Positions 27,699 through 34,869 of a stretch of DNA of 64,000 nt are shown here, piece after piece; the first letter of the stretch is position 1; each line of letters starts with the position of its first letter. Under the pieces are notes generated by a model. It had not been told where the DNA came from, searched no databases, and worked only from the letters and a program-made list of their open reading frames with translations. Source of the DNA: CAVVEC01 sp963770485 (GTDB lineage Bacteria > Acidobacteriota > Terriglobia > Terriglobales > Acidobacteriaceae); assembly GCA_963770485.1 (NCBI GenBank), contig CAVYPX010000005.1, positions 124,001 to 188,000 on the forward strand, given 5' to 3'. Position numbers and translations under genes: made by a program.

Positions 27699-27737
27699 TT
27701 GTGATAAGAGCTGTTCTGGTATATATACCAGAACAGC
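27699..27737 (+). promoter_or_regulatory. Palindrome P3 (28 bp) overlapping the probable abiEi promoter
   Basis: The perfect dyad spans 27710-27737 with core GGTATATATACC and arms GCTGTTCT/AGAACAGC. A promoter can be drawn through it: TTGTGA at 27699-27704, a 17-bp spacer, and TATATA at 27722-27727 inside the core. The predicted transcript would begin about 15 nt before ATG 27749, and no ribosome-binding site is visible. The placement suits autorepression by AbiEi, a known behaviour of the family. Confidence 0.65.
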
Positions 27738-27748
27738 AAATAACCGAT

Positions 27749-28630
27749 ATGCCGCGAAAGCCGCCTCGAATTCTCGAAGCCGGGCCTACAATCGCCAAGT
27801 TCTTCGACGAATCGAACAAACACGTGTACACCGAGGGCGAGTTAGGTGCGACTCTTGGTGAGAATCGAGCAACCTGGAAGCTACCCGATTACATTACTAC
27901 CCGCAGGTTTATTGGCTTTCTCGTTGATACCGGCAAGCTCTCTGTAACGAAGGTCATGTCCGAGCATTATCGCTCGACGACACGCTATATCTGGGGGAAA
28001 GCTTCGCCTTTTGCTGTCGCCCTCTCGCTACGCTCCTCGGCTTACCTGTCCCATGGAACGGCCGTTTTCCTTCATGGCCTGACGGATCAAATTCCTAGGA
28101 CGCTCTACATCAACAAGGAGCAAAGCACAAAACCGCGCCCAACTTCGCCCTTAACACCGGAAGCCCTCGCTCGGGCGTTTTCGGGTCAGCAACGTCGATC
28201 AGTCTATACGTTCACCTACGAAGACTGGGCGATAGTGTTGTTGAGCGGAAAAAACACCGGTCGGCTTGAAGTTGGGCCAATCGCTGCAGACACAGGCGAG
28301 GCGATAGATGTCACGCGGCTGGAAAGAACGCTGATTGACATCACCGTCAGGCCCGCATATGCGGGTGGAATCTATCAAGTGCTCGAAGCTTATAAGGCTG
28401 CAAGAGAACAGATTTCGGTTAACACGTTAATAGCTACGCTCAAGAAGCTGGATTATGTTTACCCTTATCACCAAGCGATAGGTTTCTACATGGAAAGAGC
28501 CGGCTATGACAAGAGCAGGACCGAGAGGCTCTTGAAGTTAGGAATTTCCCTCGATTTCTACTTAGCTCATGGAATCAAAGATCGTGAATATGATCCCAAG
28601 TGGCGGCTATTTTTTCCAAAGGGATTCTAG
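27749..28630 (+). CDS. abiEi: AbiEi-type antitoxin / transcriptional regulator
   Basis: 293 aa. The N-terminal ~85 residues look like a winged-helix region (PTIAKFFDESNKHVYTEGEL). The C-terminal AbiEi domain carries YLSHGTAVFLHGLTDQIP, then VTRLERTLIDITVRPAYAGG and YPYHQAIGFYMERAGY, hallmarks of type IV antitoxins paired with AbiEii nucleotidyltransferases. In known AbiE systems it both represses its promoter and neutralises the toxin. ATG 27749 begins MPRKPPRILEAG; a start at 27695 would translate through palindrome P3. Its last 24 bp overlap the convergent toxin gene, unlike the usual antitoxin-toxin bicistron. Confidence 0.88.
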   Translation: MPRKPPRILEAGPTIAKFFDESNKHVYTEGELGATLGENRATWKLPDYITTRRFIGFLVDTGKLSVTKVMSEHYRSTTRYIWGKASPFAVALSLRSSAYLSHGTAVFLHGLTDQIPRTLYINKEQSTKPRPTSPLTPEALARAFSGQQRRSVYTFTYEDWAIVLLSGKNTGRLEVGPIAADTGEAIDVTRLERTLIDITVRPAYAGGIYQVLEAYKAAREQISVNTLIATLKKLDYVYPYHQAIGFYMERAGYDKSRTERLLKLGISLDFYLAHGIKDREYDPKWRLFFPKGF

Positions 28631-29455
28631 CTTCTTTACCACACCCAGAACGTAGTCGAAATAGAAGTCGAACGGTTTCAGTTCTTCGCCCACCGTCGCT
28701 TCAACTGACGGCCAGTCCTGCCGATGAAATTCTCGATACTTTTCGATCAATCCGATGAGGCTCAGCGGCGCTTCTTTCGCGGCGAATATCTGCCTCACCA
28801 GTTCCAGGTTTTCAGGGTCAGTTAAGTCAATTTTCGATTCTTCGATGATCACGTGTATGTCATAAAAGTCTCTTGCCCTGGCAGTTTTCGCCACCCGAAT
28901 TGGGTATTCCGGCATTTGCTGACAAATTGCGCGGATTTTTTCGATCGCGAGCATCGGCGGGGTGTAGACGAAGATCGCGAATTCCTCTAGTTTAGTTTCC
29001 GTTTTTCCTTCGCAGAACTCCCACCTGCTTATGTCGATATTGAATACCCGTTGTTGTACCGGGCCGATCACTGTTGCGTTGCGGCGGATTGCCTCGAGTT
29101 CACCGTTAAACCGGTGATGTTTGTCCCTCTCGATTATTTTGAACTGAATTCGGTAGCCACCCCACCTCGGGTTGTCTACAGAAGGCGTTAGAGGCCTTGG
29201 CCCGAAGGTGCAGTCAAAAACAATAAATCCAGCGGCGTCAAAGCGATCAGTCAACGCTCGAGTAATCCTCCTTGCCGCATCCTCAGTGTCCTCGAACTCT
29301 CCTTCGATTGAAAAGTCCACATCCAGCGAACCCCTCGCTCCATATTTGTAAACTAGGCTTATTGCATTTCCGCCCTTCAAGACGAGTTTCCCGAAGAGTA
29401 CGTCATCCGAGAACATGGCGATGATGACCAAACGGCGAACGTCTGCGAGGTCCAC
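28607..29455 (-). CDS. abiEii: AbiEii-type nucleotidyltransferase toxin
   Basis: About 282 aa, nucleotidyltransferase-like DUF1814 family. The active-site block is LVLKGGNAISLVY followed by GSLDVDFSIEG (G-S and D-x-D). Downstream are PPMLAIEKIRAICQQM (conserved Lys) and ARARDFYDIHVII, which define the AbiEii/MenT-related toxins that transfer nucleotides to RNA. GTG 29455 gives the family-like start VDLADVRRLVIIAMFSDD; TTG 29509 is possible. TATAGT lies about 9 nt before the GTG, so a leaderless message is likely. It faces AbiEi tail to tail and so needs its own promoter. Confidence 0.87.
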   Translation of the reverse strand: MDLADVRRLVIIAMFSDDVLFGKLVLKGGNAISLVYKYGARGSLDVDFSIEGEFEDTEDAARRITRALTDRFDAAGFIVFDCTFGPRPLTPSVDNPRWGGYRIQFKIIERDKHHRFNGELEAIRRNATVIGPVQQRVFNIDISRWEFCEGKTETKLEEFAIFVYTPPMLAIEKIRAICQQMPEYPIRVAKTARARDFYDIHVIIEESKIDLTDPENLELVRQIFAAKEAPLSLIGLIEKYREFHRQDWPSVEATVGEELKPFDFYFDYVLGVVKKLESLWKK

Positions 29456-29507
29456 GAGCAGCACTATATACGACTTCGAGGGGCTGGCCCACGCTCTCAC
29501 CACCCAC

Positions 29508-29558
29508 AAAAGCGGGTGCCCTGCCCTTCTCGCGTTCTTTCCGAGAAGCGGGGCTTTT
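29508..29558 (-). terminator. Probable intrinsic terminator for the DUF4097 gene
   Basis: The plus strand reads AAAAGC (29508-29513), stem CTTCTCG (29526-29532), stem CGAGAAG (29542-29548) and GCTTTT (29553-29558). In the minus-strand direction this is a GC-rich hairpin ending in a T-run, placed between the DUF4097 stop and the toxin start. The A/T symmetry would let it act in both directions. Confidence 0.55.
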
Positions 29559-29743
29559 AGCTGACATCGCGGCGGCGGACCGCCGGATACACGCCAAGCT
29601 GCTCACGACGACGCGCTGTTCAGCGAGATTCGATCTCGACCGCAGCTTCTTCCCCAGGTAGCATAGTGCCGGGCCGGTGCTCCACGTCCAATCCTCTGAA
29701 CGCGTGGCCCGCGGGCGGCCCCATTCAATCGCGCCTAGAAATC

Positions 29744-30628
29744 TCAGATATCGTCATCCTCGTCATCGCGATCATCATGATTCAGATCCTTGGCCGGGCT
29801 AAGCGGCTTACCATCGCTTGCGTGCCGGATCTCGATATGTCCATTCACGTTCGAGAGCTTGATGCGAGTTCCGCCGCCACCCAGTTCTCCGCGCAGATCG
29901 TGGCCCACGTAGCGGTGGTGGCGCACGCGCAGACCAAAGTCATCATTGATGCCACCCGAGACCGTTGAGGCTTCCACCTCTGCCTTGGCATCGGAAGGCA
30001 GGGTCAGCTCAATGCCGCCATTGACAGAAGACAGTTCAATCGGAGAGTCTGCCAGGCGGTCGAACTGCACTTGCATTCGCCCGTTGACCGTAGAAAGGTC
30101 AACCCTGCCCTGTAGGCCCTCGGCGGTCGTTCGCCCGTTAACCGAGGAGGCGCGCACTTCGCCGGCGATTCCATGGATATCCAACTCTCCATTCACCAAT
30201 TTGATCTCATCCAGGTGGGCCGCCCGGGGCACCATCAGGGTATACTCAACGCCGGCCGGATTGTTCCATCCGTCGTGGCTCCAGGAGTGGTTCCAGGAAA
30301 AGTCGTGGTCGCGGTACTTAGTATGGATGGAAACATAATTACTGCCCGACTCAACCACGATCTTGACCTCATCCAGCCGCTCTTTGGTGCCGGCATACTT
30401 GACCGCGTCTACCTTGACCTCGTTTCGATCCCATCCTGTGATGTGCACTGCACCGTTGATATTGTCGAGCTCGACCCGGCCGCCAGCGGCCAGAGGGTAC
30501 GTCTGGTGGAACTCTTCGGTATACCGTCCATGGTCCGAGGCATGGCCTTGGGCAGCAGCGAAAAACAAGGCGCAAAGCGTGCCCAGAATGGCTCCCATCC
30601 AGGCGGCGAGCTGGCGTTGAGGTTTCAT
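29744..30628 (-). CDS. Exported DUF4097 beta-helix protein
   Basis: 294 aa. A signal peptide (WMGAILGTLCALFFAAAQGHA) precedes repeating beta segments with IxxVNGxIxI pattern: VELDNINGAVHITGWD, IKLVNGELDIHG, VDLSTVNGRMQVQF, IELSSVNGGIELTLP, IKLSNVNGHIEIRH. This is the DUF4097/putative adhesin right-handed beta-helix fold. The tail is very acidic (DDRDDEDDDI). It is probably a periplasmic or envelope protein of unknown function. GGAGGAG lies directly before ATG 30628. Confidence 0.85.
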   Translation of the reverse strand: MKPQRQLAAWMGAILGTLCALFFAAAQGHASDHGRYTEEFHQTYPLAAGGRVELDNINGAVHITGWDRNEVKVDAVKYAGTKERLDEVKIVVESGSNYVSIHTKYRDHDFSWNHSWSHDGWNNPAGVEYTLMVPRAAHLDEIKLVNGELDIHGIAGEVRASSVNGRTTAEGLQGRVDLSTVNGRMQVQFDRLADSPIELSSVNGGIELTLPSDAKAEVEASTVSGGINDDFGLRVRHHRYVGHDLRGELGGGGTRIKLSNVNGHIEIRHASDGKPLSPAKDLNHDDRDDEDDDI

Positions 30629-30857
30629 GGCTCCTCCGTTCCGACACAGCTTAGACGGGGTAGGTCTCAATTCGTGAGTGGCCAGACAGCGATTAATTCC
30701 GTACGGCCGCGATAGGACGGATCAGGCACCGCGGGGACGCTCACGCCTACTCCCGAATTACCTTCGTTATCTTCCCCGGCCCGCTCTGGATACCGGACAA
30801 TCGCTCAAGCAGCGGAGAAGTGGGGATTGGCTTTTGAAGCGTTTTCAGACGAACCGT

Positions 30858-31922
30858 ATGCAACCGCGCAGGCAGAGTTCTGCCCGTGCCCAGGCTTGTT
30901 TGTCGCTTCTCCTCTTTGTCGCAACCGCGCCGCTGCTCGCACAGACCTCTGACACCGACCGTCCCATTCCCATCCTTACCGGCAACGCTGGTTTCTTCAC
31001 GGTCGTCCAGGGCGGGAAGACCGAGATCGTTCCCGAGATCAATCCTGTTCTCCTTGTTCCTTTGGGAGATCACTGGCTGATTGAGTCCAGAGGTGAATTC
31101 GAGGGTGATTTTCAGCGTCAGGAGGGAAACGGACCGTTCGGCGGACAAGTGCAAAAGGAACTCGATTATCTCGAGGCCGACTACATCGCCAATCCGTACG
31201 TCACCGTCACCGTAGGCCGGTTTCTGACTCCCTTTGGCATCTATAACGAACGCCTGTATCCCATCTGGATTCGCAGCTTGCAGGCCGAGCCTCTGATTTT
31301 TCCCATCGCGACTGGATCGAGCGATGGCGCTATGCTGCGAGGCGGATTTCCTGTCACTGCCAAAGTAAGCCTCAACTATGCGGGTTATTTCTCCACGCTG
31401 AGTACGGTGAACGGCATAGATTCTGATCGCACCGCTGGCGGCCGAATGGGCTTCTTTTTGCCCGGTCCTCGAATCGAGGCGGGTGCTTCCTGGCAAAAGT
31501 TGCTGCAGGAAGGGCGCTCGAATGCCTTCGGATTTCATTTTGCCTGGCAGCCAACGCCTCTTCCGCTCAATCTCCGTTCGGAGTACGCCCGTTCCTACCA
31601 AGGGAGCGGATATTGGGTCGAAGCAGCGTACCGGCTCAGTCAGGTTCATTTCTGGCAGCATGCCATGCGCCGCACCGAAATCGTGGGACGGGCACAACAA
31701 TTCTTCGCCGGGCAAATCAGTGAAGACGATGCCCAGGAATACGGTCTACCCACCGTGAATACACGGCAAGGGGATTTTGGATTGAACTACTACTTGCACG
31801 ATGGACTGAAAGCTACGGCCAGCTACGGCCGCCAATTCAGTTCTGACGGGAATTTCAACTTGTGGACCGTAGGAATTGCGTATCGCTTTGCCGTGCCGTT
31901 AGGACGAGTGGGGCCGCAATGA
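30858..31922 (+). CDS. Outer-membrane beta-barrel (porin-like) protein
   Basis: About 354 aa. A signal peptide (ARAQACLSLLLFVATAPLLAQ) precedes a series of amphipathic beta-strands with aromatic girdles and no cytoplasmic features, ending in NLWTVGIAYRFAVPLG. It resembles phosphate-selective or DUF-type porins. No close family is recognised. It overlaps the next gene, a cytochrome c, by 4 bp (ATGA), so the two are translated together. ATG 30858 lacks a clear ribosome-binding site and an upstream start is possible. Confidence 0.75.
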   Translation: MQPRRQSSARAQACLSLLLFVATAPLLAQTSDTDRPIPILTGNAGFFTVVQGGKTEIVPEINPVLLVPLGDHWLIESRGEFEGDFQRQEGNGPFGGQVQKELDYLEADYIANPYVTVTVGRFLTPFGIYNERLYPIWIRSLQAEPLIFPIATGSSDGAMLRGGFPVTAKVSLNYAGYFSTLSTVNGIDSDRTAGGRMGFFLPGPRIEAGASWQKLLQEGRSNAFGFHFAWQPTPLPLNLRSEYARSYQGSGYWVEAAYRLSQVHFWQHAMRRTEIVGRAQQFFAGQISEDDAQEYGLPTVNTRQGDFGLNYYLHDGLKATASYGRQFSSDGNFNLWTVGIAYRFAVPLGRVGPQ

Positions 31923-32224
31923 AATTCAAAATGATGATCGCGACCGGAGTTTTGGCGCTTATATGGGCGTTGAGTGCGGTCGCGGCTTCGCCGCGCAACG
32001 GAGGTTCGAGCACGGTGAGCACGCCGGTGGTTCGGAGCGCTGCGGACGCCGACGCCATTCGCGTCGAGGGCGAAAAGAGATTTCGGGCAAACTGCGGCCG
32101 ATGCCATGCCGCGCCCCAGAAATTTCCACCCCGCATGATGGCAACGATTGTGCGTCACATGCGCGTGCGTGCCACCATTACTGACGAAGACATGCGTCTC
32201 GTTCTCTACTACCTGACGCAGTAG
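31919..32224 (+). CDS. Small mono-haem c-type cytochrome
   Basis: 101 aa. A signal peptide (IATGVLALIWALSAVAA) precedes a single haem-binding CGRCH; downstream Met residues in PPRMMATIVRHM could be the sixth ligand. It is a periplasmic electron carrier that needs a Ccm system, and one lies 8 kb downstream. It overlaps the barrel gene by ATGA and its stop touches the next gene, so it is in the middle of a compact operon. Confidence 0.87.
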   Translation: MKFKMMIATGVLALIWALSAVAASPRNGGSSTVSTPVVRSAADADAIRVEGEKRFRANCGRCHAAPQKFPPRMMATIVRHMRVRATITDEDMRLVLYYLTQ

Positions 32225-32241
32225 TGACGACAATCGCAAGC

Positions 32242-32688
32242 ATGACCAGCAGGAAACTGCGTTACTTGTGGGGGTGGATTTTGGTGGGTTGCGGCGTTGT
32301 TTCGGCGCAGATGCCCGCCGTCCGGCAAGTTCACCTAGTCGAAGTGCTGGCGGACAAGGACAGCCGGTACAAGATCGCAGGCGAAGACAAGCCGGAGATC
32401 GTGGTAAAGGCGGGCGAGCAGATTCTGCTGCGCGTCACGGCACGCAAAGGCAGATCGTGGAACCGGGATGGTTCTATCCACGGATTTTCGCTGCTCCGCG
32501 CCAGGGACCGGTCAAAAGTACCCGGCTGGGATCTTCTGCTCAAGCCCGGTATGCAGGAGTTTCTGATGACCGCTCCCGACGAAGCGGGCGAGTATGTGGT
32601 GGTTTGTACGGTGGTTTGCAGTGAGGATCACGAAGGCATGTATATGAGATTCGTAGTGGTACATAATTCCGAGGTGCCGCATGAATAG
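32242..32688 (+). CDS. Stand-alone CuA-like cupredoxin (Cox2-type domain)
   Basis: About 148 aa (GTG 32224 is an alternative start). An N-terminal signal/anchor precedes a cupredoxin with copper ligands in the CuA order: His in DGSIHGFSLL, then CTVVCSEDHEGM, exactly C-x3-C-x3-H-x2-M as in cytochrome oxidase subunit II and nitrous oxide reductase. The backbone-ligand residue that is Glu in the CSELC motif is Val here. It lacks the two long Cox2 helices and no oxidase subunit I is adjacent. It likely transfers electrons with the adjacent cytochrome c. Confidence 0.82.
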   Translation: MTSRKLRYLWGWILVGCGVVSAQMPAVRQVHLVEVLADKDSRYKIAGEDKPEIVVKAGEQILLRVTARKGRSWNRDGSIHGFSLLRARDRSKVPGWDLLLKPGMQEFLMTAPDEAGEYVVVCTVVCSEDHEGMYMRFVVVHNSEVPHE

Positions 32689-33058
32689 AATCACGATTTG
32701 CAGCGCGAGCTGCGTGCTAGCTTTATCGCTCCTGGCGTATGCTGGCGAGCCCGAGGGGAGAACTTTCCATGGGGAAATCTCCGACAGCCAGTGTGCGCTG
32801 AACGTCCATTCCCTGACCCGATCGCACCAGGAAATGTACAAGTCGAAGTCCGGGGCGGCGGGGCAAACTCCGGCGTCCTGCTCGCTTTATTGCATCGAGC
32901 ATCTGGGAGGAAACTTCGTGCTGGCGTCGAAAACCCACGTCTATCACCTCGATAACCAGATGCTCCCACGTAACTTCGTCGGCGAGAAGGTAAGAATTCA
33001 AGGCATCTTGGACCCCAAGACCGACACCATCCATGTATTGAACATCGAGGGGGAATAA
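32681..33058 (+). CDS. Small exported Cys-containing protein (DUF5818-like)
   Basis: 125 aa. A signal peptide (ICSASCVLALSLLAYAG) is followed by FHGEISDSQCALNVHSL, then PASCSLYCIEHLGGNFVLAS and a small beta domain (YHLDNQMLPRNFVGEKVRIQGILD). The ISDSxC...CxxxCxxxGxxxVL pattern recurs in exported acidobacterial proteins of unknown role. The conserved Cys/His residues suggest metal or haem-protein contact. It overlaps the CuA-like gene by 8 bp and has GAGG 6 nt before ATG 32681. It is the last gene of the barrel-cytochrome-cupredoxin set. Confidence 0.75.
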   Translation: MNRITICSASCVLALSLLAYAGEPEGRTFHGEISDSQCALNVHSLTRSHQEMYKSKSGAAGQTPASCSLYCIEHLGGNFVLASKTHVYHLDNQMLPRNFVGEKVRIQGILDPKTDTIHVLNIEGE

Positions 33059-33092
33059 GCCCCGGCGTGTAAAATGTGGGGAGGAGCTACGC

Positions 33093-33362
33093 ATGGCTGC
33101 AGACAAGGAGCACGCCCACGAACTGATTGAGCGATTGGCCCCGGGCCAGGTACCGGCGGCGATCGGCATGCTCGAAAGTCTGCTGGATCCCGTTTCTCGA
33201 GCCATTGCGAACGCCCCTATCGACGACGAACCCGAAACCCAGGAAGAACGCCGAGCCGTTGCTGAGTCGAAGACTTGGTTCAAGCAGCACGGGCAGGGTA
33301 TCCCGCACGAAGAAGTGCTCGCGGATTTCGGTCTTACACCGGACGATCTCAAGGACAAATAA
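33093..33362 (+). CDS. Antitoxin-like small protein of a RelE/ParE module
   Basis: 89 aa, acidic and helical, with a C-terminal segment ESKTWFKQHGQGIPHEEVLADFGL typical of small antitoxins encoded before RelE/ParE toxins. GAGGAG precedes ATG 33093. It lies 27 bp upstream of the toxin in the same direction, the standard antitoxin-first order. It is expected to bind and neutralise the toxin and perhaps repress the operon, though no DNA-binding motif is obvious. Confidence 0.75.
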   Translation: MAADKEHAHELIERLAPGQVPAAIGMLESLLDPVSRAIANAPIDDEPETQEERRAVAESKTWFKQHGQGIPHEEVLADFGLTPDDLKDK

Positions 33363-33389
33363 CAGCGGGCGCAAGCTTAGAGATCGAAG

Positions 33390-33638
33390 ATGAGGAAGAT
33401 CATTTGGTCTGAGGGTGCCCGCATCGATGTTCGGCGAATCGACCGGTCTACAGCAATGCGAATCTTCACTGCGATCCAGCGTTTCGCGGAGAGTGGCGAA
33501 GGCGACATTAAGGAACTCAGAGGCGAATCCGGCGAGTTGCGGCTACGAGTCGGCGACTATCGCGTTCGCTTCACCAATGAGGCCGACGGCGCGATTCGAA
33601 TCCACGCCGTCCGACACCGACGCGAAGCCTACCGGTGA
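33390..33638 (+). CDS. RelE/ParE-family toxin
   Basis: 82 aa. The RelE/ParE fold is recognisable: IIWSEGARIDVRRID, then GDIKELRGESGELRLRVGDYRVRF and a final basic strand IHAVRHRREAYR. RelE members cleave mRNA at the ribosome and ParE members poison gyrase; the YRVRF and H-x-R-x-EAYR ending is nearer to RelE/YoeB-type nucleases. Its 3' end is overlapped by the opposite-strand Phd-like gene. Confidence 0.82.
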   Translation: MRKIIWSEGARIDVRRIDRSTAMRIFTAIQRFAESGEGDIKELRGESGELRLRVGDYRVRFTNEADGAIRIHAVRHRREAYR

Positions 33639-33905
33639 TGTAGATTGCCCCACCCTTTCGTGACTTTCAACGGCCGCCTCTACATCCTTGGCGCAGTCGG
33701 CATCGATCGTTGCAGTCGAGTCCTCGGGCAGCAGAGCGATACACTCGGAGATAGACCGTCGCGGCGGAACTGGCGCATGGATCGCCGCCACCGGCAGCTT
33801 GCCACTCTCGATCACAAGTTCCGCACCCGCGCGCACCCGAGCCAGCAGCCCCGCGAAGTCGCGGGCCGCATCCGCTTCCGAGATGTGGATTACGTGGTCA
33901 GCCAT
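33543..33905 (-). CDS. Truncated, orphan Phd/YefM-type antitoxin
   Basis: 120 aa as read. Residues 1-84 are a normal Phd-family antitoxin (HISEADAARDFAGLLARVRAG, VIESGKLPVAAI). Family members usually stop a few residues after the VESHRE segment and are followed by a PIN-domain toxin. Here the frame instead continues from about 33654 into DNA that is the reverse strand of the RelE gene, and no PIN toxin is present. The 3' end and the partner appear lost at a junction near 33640-33655. TATAAT lies 7 nt before the ATG, so expression would be leaderless. Confidence 0.7.
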   Translation of the reverse strand: MADHVIHISEADAARDFAGLLARVRAGAELVIESGKLPVAAIHAPVPPRRSISECIALLPEDSTATIDADCAKDVEAAVESHERVGQSTSPVGFASVSDGVDSNRAVGLIGEANAIVADS

Positions 33906-33908
33906 GGC

Positions 33909-33924
33909 ACGATTATAGCGTTAC
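33909..33924 (-). promoter_or_regulatory. -10 box for leaderless phd-like gene
   Basis: The minus strand reads CGCTATAATCGTGCC before the start codon. The perfect TATAAT ends 7 nt before ATG 33905, placing transcription start at or near the start codon, and no ribosome-binding site exists between them. The -35 region is weak. Confidence 0.55.
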
Positions 33925-34090
33925 TTGCGGGTGTTCAGATTCTGCGTTCGGAAGTCGATTGCGTGACCCGCGAAAATCCCCGCCCCAAGCAGAAGGTTGA
34001 ACGGGCCACCCCCAGGGGCTAATGCAAGCGTATACCGCCCCGACCTTTACACAAACGTAAAGGTGGGCAAGCCCCCCAGCCGACTATCGA

Positions 34091-34783
34091 TCAACTCCGG
34101 CGCTTCTTCGCGACTTTGCCGTAACAGAATAGAGCCTTATCGAGCGTTCGCTGAGACTGAAGATCGCTTGCTGAACAGGCTCCTTGTAGATCGTGAATGA
34201 TCGTGCAGAACATCCGTAGATACCAATCACCATCAATGGCCGCAGTTTTCGTCTTCACAATCTGGCCTTGAGTCAGAAGATGGATGCCCGCCTGAGTGTT
34301 GCTGTCGTAAATGGGAAACCTTGCTCTGGAAAGGATGTGAAGAACAAACGTCGATCTCGACAATCCGAACTTGGTGCTCGTGACCCCGCCACCCTTGCAT
34401 GGCTTCATAAAACTCTTTTGAGACAGATGATCGAGAAAGAGACGGTGCTGCCCTCGAAGCAAATATTGCTCTAACGCTGAACGGCAATCAGGAAGGCTCC
34501 TCCAGACACCATATGCGGCTACAGTTCCCGGCTTCCACTTGTCAGTAAACTTAACTGAACAGTTGCCGAACGTCATTCCTAGGCGGACGCTCCGTATGGC
34601 ACCCTCTTTCCATGCTCCGACAATCTCGAACTCCGCATCCGATAATTCCAAACCCGTCGCAACCAATTCTCGGTAAATATCTTCCGGGTAAATGGTGGAG
34701 TCGAATTTGGCAGACCATATCGCAACCCACTGAGCCGCCGAGATCGCTTCTCCGCTCGGAGACCGAAACCCAAACTCAGTCAT
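34091..34783 (-). CDS. Hypothetical protein in accessory patch
   Basis: 230 aa, no signal peptide or membrane segment. I do not recognise the family with confidence. The segment GGGVTSTKFGLSRSTF...ARFPIYDSNTQAGI resembles the K-x-L-H-...-FPIYDS block of uncharacterised bacterial proteins with a helix-hairpin-helix-like core. That is a weak resemblance and no enzyme activity can be claimed. It lies among toxin-antitoxin remnants, between 33.1 and 34.8 kb, so an accessory or defence-associated role is possible. The ribosome-binding site before ATG 34783 is weak. Confidence 0.6.
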   Translation of the reverse strand: MTEFGFRSPSGEAISAAQWVAIWSAKFDSTIYPEDIYRELVATGLELSDAEFEIVGAWKEGAIRSVRLGMTFGNCSVKFTDKWKPGTVAAYGVWRSLPDCRSALEQYLLRGQHRLFLDHLSQKSFMKPCKGGGVTSTKFGLSRSTFVLHILSRARFPIYDSNTQAGIHLLTQGQIVKTKTAAIDGDWYLRMFCTIIHDLQGACSASDLQSQRTLDKALFCYGKVAKKRRS

Positions 34784-34837
34784 TTCATTTTGCTCGGTGC
34801 CCCAGGCTGCACAATCGCGATCCTGAAGGGTCTAAAG

Positions 34838-34866
34838 ACGCGGACCAGGCGTCCGCCGCTACGTGA
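34838..34866. repeat. Fragment of GC-rich hairpin repeat
   Basis: Contains GACGCGGACCAGGCGTCCGC followed by CGCTACGTGAGC, resembling the ends of the repeats at 12624 and 40507. It lies between the hypothetical gene and the end of thiC. Confidence 0.45.
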
Positions 34867-34869
34867 GCT

